A DNA stretch of 64,000 nucleotides from Epichloe hybrida (lineage: Eukaryota > Ascomycota > Sordariomycetes > Hypocreales > Clavicipitaceae), in NCBI GenBank assembly GCA_019022495.1, contig JAFEKR010000018.1, forward strand, positions 868,001-932,000, read 5' to 3'. Below are positions 30,592-39,300 of this stretch, in pieces. How positions within the stretch are numbered: the first letter of the stretch is position 1; each line of letters opens with the position of its first letter. Below the pieces are notes generated by a model, which was not told the DNA's origin, did not search any database, and saw only the letters and a list, made by a program, of their open reading frames with translations. The position numbers and the translations under genes were made by a program.

Positions 30592-30924
30592 ATGTGCTTC
30601 CCAGCACTATGCTTCGGCTCCCGCTCCCGGCCTAGAAGCAACGAGCATGCACCCGGCGACGCCATGGTCTACGACCCCAATGCCCGTCCCGTGGCCGTGG
30701 ACCAATATAGTCCACGGAAACGAGTTCGCAAGTCTCAGCCGCGGAGGAGACGGAACAACTACTATGGTGGCGGAGGGGACGGCGGGGGATTTTATGGTGG
30801 TGATGGAGGCGGAGGAGACGGAGGAGGGTTTTATGGCGGTGATGGAGGCGGATGCGGTGGGGGTGATGGAGGAGGCGGAGGAGACGGAGGAGGCGGAGGA
30901 GGTGGTGACGGGGGGGGTGGTTGA
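30592..30924 (+). CDS. Small glycine-rich protein with GGX repeats
   Basis: 110 residues from the ATG at 30592 (the frame is open upstream, but the residues there are not protein-like). The N-terminus MCFPALCFGSRSRPRSN has Cys-2 and Cys-7, positions suited to lipid attachment but not to a signal peptide. A basic stretch RKRVRKSQPRRRRNN follows, then about 55 residues made almost only of GGGDGGGFYGGDGGG repeats. The DNA of this part is a GGA/GGC-rich low-complexity run, so the length may vary between strains. It could be an RNA-binding or structural GGX protein; no known domain is present. Expression is unproven. Confidence 0.5.
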   Translation: MCFPALCFGSRSRPRSNEHAPGDAMVYDPNARPVAVDQYSPRKRVRKSQPRRRRNNYYGGGGDGGGFYGGDGGGGDGGGFYGGDGGGCGGGDGGGGGDGGGGGGGDGGGG

Positions 30925-31138
30925 CAAAGGTGGGATGAGAGGTATTTACATATGCGGTGGTTCTGAACCTGCGTTTGAAAGGGGTTGCTTGAGTATTTTG
31001 TGCTTTGGTGGAGATCTGAACGAAAGAGTATGCTGTAACAGGGAGGAACGGCCAGCTTGATGCTCAGTGCGGTAGTATAAGAAGATTGCTGCTGTTGTTG
31101 TGAGCCAATAAATATGGTTGCGAGCATTCGCAAGCCGT

Positions 31139-32234
31139 CTAGAAAAGTGGCATGGTCCCATACACCTCCCTCAACTGTTCCCAGGTGACGCTTTCGCCGT
31201 ACACGAGCTTTGCAACCACCTTGGCGGCCCAAAGACTCCCTCTTGGAGAAGCCATGTACTGGCGATGGGTGACCTCGGCACTCTTTGAAGCCATGTACAT
31301 GGACAGAGGCGTAAGATGCAGTTGCGGCGCCGTACTCACATCTAAATTGTCCAGAGGGGGCCGTTTATCTTGGCATCTCTCTAGTTGCTCAATAGCATTC
31401 ACGACGAGAGCCTTGAGCTCAACCATTGGTCTGTTCTCTTCATCCGTCAGCCCCGGGCCGGTGACGAGTTCCGGGCAGACGGACAACTGCTCGAGGGGGG
31501 CTGCCTGAGCACTGCTCCAATCAATGATCCCCGAGAGGTTGTACTCGTCTCTGGTTATAGAAATACTCGAGAGAGGTTTCCAGGGGCCCGGGCGAAGAAT
31601 GCCAGGCCATTGCAATGATGTCAACTGGTTGCTCGGCATCTTCTCCGCACCAGAGACGCCCGATGCGGCTGAATGTCAGATTCTGAAGCTCTGCGAAAAC
31701 TTTCGCGAGCTGCCCGGCGGCTTTCTCGCGGTGTTTGCGGGGGATGGACCGCGCCAGTCCATCCGGGAGGGTGCGAACAACTAGGTACTCCGTGAAAACG
31801 TACGGGTAGCCGAAGGGCTGGTCTGCGGACGTCTCGAAGTCGAACACTTTGGGGATCGGAATGGTGGTGTGGTTCCGTATCACCTTCATCGTGGCAATCT
31901 CACTGAGGGTGGAGATGCCGAAGCTATCATCGGTGGCTTGGTGCGGAATCCTGGCGATCCAGTACGTGGAGTCTGAGAATGCCATTTCGAGGACCAGATT
32001 ATGGAAGCCCGAGGTGAATTGCGATACGTTGACAGTACACCTGACGTGGGGAGACAGGTTCGGTTCATGTTTCCTCCGTGACTCTAGTCCGCGGGTCTCC
32101 AGGTATCTTAAATTTGCCGAGGAGATGAGGGCTTGAATTCGCTTATACTTTTCCGACTCTGGATGCAAGCTGGCAAAACCTTGCCAGTGGTCGCTCGGCT
32201 TTTCCATTTCGCAAAAAGATGAATACAGGTGCAT
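31139..32234 (-). pseudogene. Broken APH-like kinase, catalytic loop deleted
   Basis: The N-terminal part from the ATG at 32234 reads as an APH-family protein (TVNVSQFTSGFHNLVLEMAF, YWIARIPH, TIPIPKVFDFE, YVFTEYLVV, SLEYFYNQR). The C-terminal part (DEYNLSGIIDWSSAQAAPLE to YGTMPLF) is in another frame. In intact family members the HxDLxxxN catalytic loop lies between FYNQR and DEYN; here these are joined directly at about 31545-31560 with no room for an intron, so a segment of perhaps 50 codons is missing and the frame shifts. The product would stop soon after FYNQR (stop at 31521). Both halves keep good family similarity, so the loss looks recent. The metal-binding IDW motif remains in the second half. 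Confidence 0.85.
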
Positions 32235-32472
32235 TTTCAACAAGAAGCTGTGGTCGCCCGCATGAATCGGCTTATCATCGGCTTATCATCGGCTTACAAG
32301 GATAGGGAAAGGGTGGGGATTCGAGAAAACTCCGGAGCAATGCGGGGAAAGTCGTGATAGAGACATGGACCAATCAACGTTCGTGCGCCCGCGAAATCTG
32401 CAAACGCACTTTGGATCCGTGCCATGTTTCGTCCTTTGATCGTTTAGCTTGCGTCCAAGTCGGGGGTTTACA

Positions 32473-33544
32473 ATGCATCTGCTGCGTTTGCCTCCCGAAA
32501 CTCTGGCACAAGTCTTTGATCAGATTGGCCCAACCTTTTTCCAAGAGGACCTACGCCGCCTTGCTGTCTGCAAACAGTGGCTTCATTACGCCCTTCCTGT
32601 TTGCTACAAGTGCGTGTCATTCTCGCGAGAGAAGTTGCGGCGCTTGATCAACTCGGGCGTATTGGAGAAGCCGTCGGCGCTCCAAGGCAGCCTGGAAACC
32701 CTCGAGTTCAAACTTGAGGGAAACAAAAGCTGTCTCGGCATCGGATATTCGGGATGATGCCTGGGATCCCAATCTCCCCACTGCTTCTGCCTCAGACGAA
32801 GCTGTCGAGGATGATCTGGTCATGCGTCGGAGCGAGATGCTGGATTCTGGGCTTCGGCAGCTTGCGCTTGTAACCCAGCAATCTCACAGGCTGCGTACCT
32901 TGCGAATGCGAGCCTGGGGCTCTCCATCTCCTGTGCACCTCGACAGCTCCGAAATCCTCCTGTCGATTCCCACGATACGTTCCCTACTTTCAGTGGAGAA
33001 TCTGAGAGTCCTGGTGTTGGATCTATTCGTTGGCTTCCTCAAAGTACCGGGAGAGCAAGGAGATGGCTGCCACCACATCTGTCCGGCCATTGGCGCTCTT
33101 CTTCACAAACTTGAAACTCTCCATCTGCGCATGCGCAGCATCTGCCCTGATGCTCTAAAGCCCTGCGGCCTCAGCGGGGGCGGGAGCCTCAGCTTGAGCC
33201 GCGTGGCAATCAATCTCAGTCTGATTCCCAGCCTCCCAGGCATAACTTCGGCTGCCCACTCCAAGCGATGTGGTTCTCGGGGCGGGGGGGTCGTACAGCT
33301 AAAAGCCGATATCGTGGAGCAGGCAGGAGTGCTTGCAAATCAAATGACTTCTTCCAAGACCGTGAGGATCCTGACCCACTCACTTCCACAGCTCGAAATA
33401 CAATCCTTGGATGTACTGACCGGTAGGACCATGGTAATGGATGACGATACGGCGTGGGACGGAGATGGCAAGCTGGTTGTGGAGGACTCGGAGTCAGAAT
33501 CCGAGCTTTCAGATGATGAATTTGCTACATATCTGGATGAGTAG
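32473..33544 (+). pseudogene. F-box protein gene with a frameshift
   Basis: An F-box is clear at the start (MHLLRLPPETLAQVFDQIGP, EDLRRLAVCKQWLHYA). This frame ends at 32757. From about 32714 a second frame continues with natural-looking sequence (AVSASDIRDDAWDPNLPTAS, LRTLRMRAWGS, LENLRVLVLDLF-like VENLRVLVLDLF, LHKLETLHLRM) to a stop at 33544, ending in an acidic tail SESESELSDDEF. The two overlap by about 40 bases around GAGGGAAACAAAAGC and no intron fits, so one base was gained or lost there. Either the gene is broken or the assembly has an error. Intact, it would be about 355 residues, a relative in type of the F-box gene at 22198. Confidence 0.65.
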
Positions 33545-34599
33545 CTCGGGATTGATGAATTGATCAAAGTCTTGGCGGAACGGTTGCTTGATCTACTATG
33601 ACTATTCGTGGCTTGCATGCGTCGGCTCGGTACCACTTGTCAGTTGTTCACTTTGTTATCCGACCCCCAACGCATCCCCCCCCCCCTCACGTGCCAAATC
33701 GAACCCATATTAACCTGACGGATCGTTGCTGGCAGCACGGAGTACGACAGTGGCTACTTTATAAGAAGCTGGAAATGACTGAGCCTCTTCCGCCTTTCAA
33801 GCACCCTCACAGACGATTCACCCTCCGTCTCGAGAGTCCGCGCAATCGACGAGCATGTTACTCTACAGTTTCTCCAAAGACCAACAACCCTGGGCTTTCG
33901 ACTTTCCGAGTGTATCTCATCCCTTCGAGACTGACTCGCGAAGGAAACATAAAGACGGGCAACTTGTACAGTATGTAAGATATCTCGGGCAGCATTGATG
34001 CCTATTGGATGAGCCGGCTTGTCGGTAAAGTGGAAAAAAAAAAAAAAAAAAAAACTACATCTGTGGATCCGGTATCGGTAATTGCCGGCCTTCACGGCGT
34101 ACTTGGACGGGAGCGATTCGCAGAGCGCGCTTGGCAATGGCGAGTGTCGCCACATCAAGCGGGACGGTAAGACGAGAACTGGAGAATTGTTCTCATCTTC
34201 CATCGGTGGAACAGAGTCAGTGGCCGAGATATTGCTTCTAGATGCTCCGGGACTCCGCTTCCATTGACGCCGTGCCGTGTTCATGCCAAGCAGTGGGCAT
34301 TATGAACATTTTTACCGACAACGTTGGTTATGGGCCTCATGGGCGCCATGGAACCATAGTACAGTCTTTATGAGCCGTTTCTCCCTGCCGCACATGCATA
34401 CACATGTCCATGTACCAGACGAATGGTTCGAGAACATGCTATACCAGGCACATGGCTCACATAAAAGGAACCTGCTATATTAAGCGAGGCGGTCCCCTCA
34501 CACCCTTCTAAGCTACGACTCGGGATTTGTCTCAACTTCTGCCATAGACCAAAGCTTTTTTTCTCTTCCATCACTTCGGGCTTGTGCCGGCTCGTTACC
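33545..34599. other. Intergenic region with long A tract
   Basis: No gene supported. It has a C run (33678-33686) and a 22-base A tract at about 34035-34056. A minus-strand frame at 34284-33754 runs through the A tract as poly-Phe and is not convincing. The last part has CATAAAAGG at about 34459 as a possible TATA element for the secreted hydrolase gene. Confidence 0.45.
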
Positions 34600-35979
34600 A
34601 TGAGAATTGTGCAAGCTTCCATCCTCGCCCTTGTCGGGCTCTCAAACGCCCTGCAAGGCTCCAACTTCGACATCACCCCGGAATTCGCAATATCCCACGG
34701 CTGCAACCAAGAATGTCAGGCTGCCCTACGCGAGGCAAACGAGGAAGATCTAGCCGACTTTGGTCATGATTTCAACTTTGCATTCTACGAAACCTCCCGC
34801 AATTTCATCAGCTCCAAACCAGGCGATCTCTTGAAATTCGACCAAATAGATCCAAGAACCTTGCATATCAGGGGAGGAAACAGATTTTACCGCATCGAAG
34901 CATACCGCATGCAGTACACCTCTCAAGACCTCGACGGCACGCCTGTCCCCGCCACCGGCTTCGTCGTCGTACCAGTCGCACGAACTAGGTCTCGGAAATA
35001 TTCGCTAGTGGCATGGGCTCACGGCACGAGCGGCATGTACCGCGGGTGCGCGCCATCCAACGGACCGAGTCTGTATGACTACGACACCTGGCAACTCGTC
35101 GTTGAAAAGGGATACGCTGTCGTCGCCCCAGACTATGCCGGCCTGGGCAACAACTACACGACAAACAAGTTGTGCAGCTTCTCTGCCCTCGCCCAAGATG
35201 TGTACTACTCCGTACAGGCTGCCAAGAAGGCCCTCGACATAATTTCCGACAAATGGGTCGCCGCGGGACACTCTGAGGGCGGCGGTACCGTCTGGAAGCT
35301 ATCAGAGAGCCATCTTGTCAAGAAAGACGCGACTTACCTGGGTGCCGTTGCGCTGGCTCCCCCGACCAAGCTCATCGACACGCTCCAATATTATCCCGAA
35401 AACCTGATCAGCTCGGGCTACATCACTGTTCTCGCAAGAGCACTCAAGAACGTCTATCCCTCGTACAATCTCACCATGCTCGCGGGTCCGTTGCGCGAGC
35501 GACTCCCCATTCTTGAAGCGGCGAAGCCGTGCGTGGCGGCTCACAGGGCCCTTGGTGCCGGGCTATCGCCCGAGAATATCTTTTCTCCAGAGGGCCTCGA
35601 AGCCGACCTCCCACTGCTCATGAAGTGGCAAAACGAGACGGCCCCGGCTTCCGGAGCCCGTTCGACGGGGCCTCTCCTGGTTGTGCAGGGTCTGAGTGAC
35701 AACATCGTCGCGCCAGCCATCACTCGAGAGTCCTGGGTGACGGCCTGCGTCCAAGGTAAAAGCGAGATACATCTGAGCGAATACACACAGCTGGATCATT
35801 CGACGGTGTTGAGGGGCGCGGCTGCAGAATGGCTGGGCTGGATCGCTGATCGGTTCAAGGGTGAGCGCACGATTGGCTTCTGTTCGGCGGGGACGAAAGA
35901 AGGCCACACGACCCCAGAGTCTGCCAAGGCTCCTGCGGCCTACGAGCCAGCCCCTGAATTATTGTTAGGATGGGGGTAA
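34600..35979 (+). CDS. Secreted lipase/esterase (alpha/beta hydrolase, LIP-like)
   Basis: A single exon of 459 residues from ATG 34600. MRIVQASILALVGLSNALQG is a signal peptide. The alpha/beta hydrolase core is visible: LVAWAHGTSG (oxyanion region), YAVVAPDYAGLGNN, the nucleophile elbow AAGHSEGGG (Ser), VVQGLSDNIV (likely acid) and LDHSTV (likely His). The order and the AWAHGTSG/GHSEGGG pair fit the secretory lipase family (LIP, PF03583), which acts on lipids or esters outside the cell. N-glycosylation sites (NYT, NLT, NET) are present. The last codons (PELLLGWG) overlap the start of repeat-like DNA (CCCCTGAATTATT is shared with the MITE end at 5776), so the C-terminus may have been altered by an insertion. 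Confidence 0.85.
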   Translation: MRIVQASILALVGLSNALQGSNFDITPEFAISHGCNQECQAALREANEEDLADFGHDFNFAFYETSRNFISSKPGDLLKFDQIDPRTLHIRGGNRFYRIEAYRMQYTSQDLDGTPVPATGFVVVPVARTRSRKYSLVAWAHGTSGMYRGCAPSNGPSLYDYDTWQLVVEKGYAVVAPDYAGLGNNYTTNKLCSFSALAQDVYYSVQAAKKALDIISDKWVAAGHSEGGGTVWKLSESHLVKKDATYLGAVALAPPTKLIDTLQYYPENLISSGYITVLARALKNVYPSYNLTMLAGPLRERLPILEAAKPCVAAHRALGAGLSPENIFSPEGLEADLPLLMKWQNETAPASGARSTGPLLVVQGLSDNIVAPAITRESWVTACVQGKSEIHLSEYTQLDHSTVLRGAAAEWLGWIADRFKGERTIGFCSAGTKEGHTTPESAKAPAAYEPAPELLLGWG

Positions 35980-36568
35980 ATCTAGAGGATAAAAAGTGTT
36001 TGATTTGGTTAATCAGAGGTATAGATAGTACCTGACTTTTATACCTAAAAGGTACATAGTACGCCATAGTAATAACGAGTCTATAGAGGTACTTCCAATA
36101 CATTACCTTTACCATTATCTTATAGAGTGTTTTATCCCTATTAAAGCGCGCGCCACGCCCACACATCCAATGCTTCGAGGAGCTCTCCCTGACAATTGTT
36201 TGACAAATCTACATGACGGGGGGAGCGTAGCATTGTTACCTACCAACGCACCCCAGCCAAAGAAATGACTTTGACGCGGAGTTGGATCTATGCCAGGTAG
36301 CCAGGTCTTGTCTTGCGTCTCCAAAATTGATCATCGGTTTCTTTATGTATCATGACTTGCGACTGCGTGATGGGGCACGCGACAAGCCCTTTGGCGCAGT
36401 GCAACCAGCCGTTGAGGCTAAGCGGACAGGGTTTAGATGCTGCCTTTGCCTTTTTTGGACCTAGTCGCTATGGATGGAGTACAGTCTAACCCCTGAATGA
36501 TTTTACATGTACAACGACTACAAGCCTCACGCGGGGCGGCCACCATTAGCTCTTTTAGTTAGTTAATA

Positions 36569-36667
36569 CAGTGGGTCCCAGGTAATTCCGAGCAGCGAGC
36601 ATCATAACGCGCTGCGGGTTCTACGCTAATTTTGCTACGAGTTGCTCGGAATTACCTGGACCTACTG
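36569..36667. mobile_element. 99-bp MITE, TA target
   Basis: The left end CAGTGGGTCCCAGGTAATTC and the right end (GAATTACCTGGACCTACTG) are inverse copies with two small differences, about 26 bases long. TA flanks both sides (36567-36568, 36668-36669). The 45-bp interior has no feature. It resembles a minimal Tc1/mariner-type MITE. Confidence 0.8.
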
Positions 36668-36887
36668 TAGCAGCTGTAGTAAATAAAGCTGCTAGGGATT
36701 TTATACATGTAGGGGCATTCACGCTCATAGGAGGTACTAAGTAGTCGTAGTAAAAGTCGTAGTAAAATGTATGATTCAAGGTACCCTTTACCCCACTGGG
36801 AGCTACCTGCTACCCCTAGTCATGTGCCTCCTGTGAAAACAAAAAGGGATTAGAACTGCACGTCCGCTGTGCTACATTCATGTATTA

Positions 36888-36952
36888 GCTGGGTTCAGGT
36901 ACATAATTTCGAAATGTACCAGATGAATTTCGGAATTGCCCAAGACCCACTG
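36888..36952. mobile_element. Degenerate second copy of the 99-bp MITE family
   Basis: The right end GGAATTGCCCAAGACCCACTG matches the right end of the element at 36569-36667 with a few changes and is followed by TA. The left end (GCTGGGTTCAGGTACATAA) is more diverged but in the expected place after TA. About 65 bp long, so it is shortened. Confidence 0.5.
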
Positions 36953-37517
36953 TAATCTTATGGAGTATGTACGATTCCATACACATGTACACACAGTCTC
37001 CCTAGTGAGCTTCGTCTCTTGATGCACAGTGCGCAAAGTGCGCACATTACGGAGTACACGGTCACGGACAATGTGTTTTGCCAGGCCCACCCGCACTTGC
37101 TCCAAGCAAGCAAGCAACTAACATCCATGTACAGCAGACTGCAGAGAACCAGTTCAGGTGGGGTTCTTCCCCGCCACCGACTCCACACGAAGTTTAACAG
37201 TTGGCAAGCTCTCCAGGTGCCCCACCAAAACGCTCCAAGCTTGCGGGATAGTGTCGCGTCCATTGCTAACGAGCTTGCCCCGACTTCGGCCCGAGTTCTG
37301 CTAACAATCTACTTTTCCAGAAATGATGGCACGATGCACCATCCATTCTTCCCCATCTGCTTAACCGACAAAGTCCATCACCTCCAACAAACGGCTAGGC
37401 TTGTTTTCGGAAGGGTGCCGACGACTAAAATCGGACGGCAACCTTTTGAAACCACCGTTGACTGTCGACGACTGCCGAGCCCATTGCCGCCAGAGTTGCA
37501 TTTGGCATTGTATCATC

Positions 37518-38700
37518 ATGACATCCAATTGCAAACCAATCGTGAGCTTTCTTGGGCCCATTGCGTCGTACTCGCATCAGGTGAGTGTCTCGGGGTTCGC
37601 TTCGGTTGGAGGATTCTTTGCAACTGATGTGTGTGTGCGTGTGGGCGGATGACCCCTAACTCTTGTCATAGGCTGTTCGGCAGGTTTTCCTCGAGGCGAA
37701 GTGGGAGTTAAAGCCGGTTGCCACGATAGATGGTTTGTAGATTCATCCGTTAGACTGGGTGAAATCGAGCAACTTTGGCATTTGCTTCTTGGGAGAAAGT
37801 CTTGCAACTTCTCTAACATGAATTTTAGATGTCTTCGACGAAACTCAGGACCGCAAGGTCACAGCTGGCGTTGTGCCATTTGAAAACTCTACCAACGGAT
37901 CTGTAGTCTTCACCTTGGATAATCTGGCCGACCGAGATGGCCGATACAAGGACATCACCGTCGATGGCGAGATTTTCGTTGACGTTCATCACTGTCTCCT
38001 TGGTCGAAAGGGCCCCGATGGAAAGTACGACGAGCCCAACGAGGGATCAGGAACTTGCACCCCAACAGCGACAGACCCGAGTCCATCGAGACCCAAATCA
38101 GCACCACTGAGCAGTCTTGGTCACATCAAGCGGTTGTACTCTCACCCTCAAGCGTTTGGCCAGTGCGATGCCTTCATTTCGACTCATCTCAGAGGCGTTG
38201 AGATATTCGAAGTCAGTTCAACGAGCAGAGCTGCCGAAATTGTCAGCCAAGACGAAACAGGGACGTGGGCTGCTATATCAAACCAACTGGCATCGAGTCT
38301 ATACGGCTTGGACCTACTGGGAAAGAACATTGAGGACCGGGAAGACAACACGACGCGCTTCCTCATTATTGGCACCAACCCCGCCGTTCCCGAGGACTGG
38401 GGCCTACAAAGGCAGTCGATTGCCAAGTCTGGCAGCAAGTCACTTGTATCCTTTGCGGTGCCGCACACGGCGCCCGGTGCTTTGGCCGACGTCCTGAGCT
38501 GTTTCCGGGAGTTCAATCTCAACATGACGAGCATCAATAGTCGACCTAGCCTGCTAGCACCATTCCAGTACATATTCTTTGTGGAGTTCGAGGGACACAA
38601 ATATGATGATCCGGATGGAAGGGTGAAGGGGGCCCTGGATAGAATCAGCCAAGTTGCCCAAAGTTGGCGATGGCTGGGCAGCTGGGAGAGGTATCGATGA
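37518..38700 (+). CDS. PHA2: Prephenate dehydratase
   Basis: Exons 37518-37580, 37672-37732 and 37829-38700 give 331 residues; introns of 91 and 96 bp (GTGAGT...CATAG and GTTTGT...TTTAG, with CTCTAAC as branch site) join in phase. It converts prephenate to phenylpyruvate in phenylalanine synthesis. The N-terminus VSFLGPIASYSHQ, PFENSTNGSVV, the catalytic TRF in DNTTRFLIIGTNP (about residue 216) and a C-terminal ACT domain (SFAVPHTAPGALADVLSCF, INSRPSLLAPFQYIFFVEF) are in family order. The ACT domain usually gives feedback control by phenylalanine. A serine/proline-rich insert (about residues 95-120, TDPSPSRPKSAPLSS) splits the catalytic domain. Confidence 0.93.
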
Positions 38701-39001
38701 TGGGCAAATCCTTAAAAATGATGAAAAGCGTCACAACGGAAGTCAAGTCAAAACGACGCTCGAGATGATCTTCTCCCATGTGACTGGTGACTGGTTACTT
38801 CTCGCCCTAGAACAGTTCATGCTCGTTTCGCTGAGGCTGTTCCGCCGTTGCAGCTGGCAATTGCTCAAGTCAAGTATCGGCTGCTGCCACTGCGATCACC
38901 TGGCAGCCCGGTCTTGTTACAATATATATCCTCATGACTTTGCCCGCCTACTTCACACTTTTGTTCTTCTTCTCTCCTCCCCCTCTTCCTCCTCCTCCTC
39001 C

Positions 39002-39062
<61 letters not shown>

Positions 39063-39080
39063 CATCATCCACATCATCCA

Positions 39081-39123
<43 letters not shown>

Positions 39124-39300
39124 GTCCACATCATCCACATCATCCAACAGAGCTCTTGGTCTTTTTGCTTCGCTACTTCACCTTCACTTGTTGATGACTC
39201 CCGTCTTGTTTTTTTTTTTTTTTCGTGACAAGCCCTAGCTCCTCTGTGTTATCTGTCTTTCAACTGTCTTTGCGATAAATCGCAGACATCGAGGTTCAAG
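38701..39300. other. Intergenic region with large trinucleotide run
   Basis: Holds the 3' flank of the prephenate dehydratase gene and the leader of the dynamin-like gene. The CAT/CCT trinucleotide run at 38986-39146 and a T tract at about 39208-39223 are its main features; open frames there are simple-repeat artefacts. Confidence 0.6.
38986..39146. repeat. CAT/CCT trinucleotide microsatellite
   Basis: About 160 bases of TCC and TCA trinucleotides, including two long CAT runs divided by CATCCACATCATCCACATC spacers; the spacer block occurs twice, so part of the array was duplicated. It starts about 315 bp and ends about 155 bp before the dynamin ATG, so it probably lies in the promoter or 5' leader. 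Confidence 0.95.

Larger units (their letters stand above)
35980..37517. other. Repeat-rich gene-free region
   Basis: AT-rich DNA with remnants of miniature elements. Besides the two elements listed separately, degenerate copies of one terminal motif occur at about 36188-36209 (CCCTGACAATTGTTTGACAAATCTACATG-like) and 36488-36510 (ACCCCTGAATGATTTTACATG), resembling the MITE end at 5768. No gene is supported. The last 200 bp before 37518 are ordinary promoter-like sequence. Confidence 0.6.

Noticed and set aside
33754..34284. Minus-strand frame of 176 codons
   Set aside because: It runs through a long A tract as poly-Phe and shows no domain.
38865..39238. Poly-His, poly-Met, poly-Asp and poly-Ser open frames
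   Set aside because: All come from the trinucleotide array; they lie between two well-supported genes and have no unique sequence.
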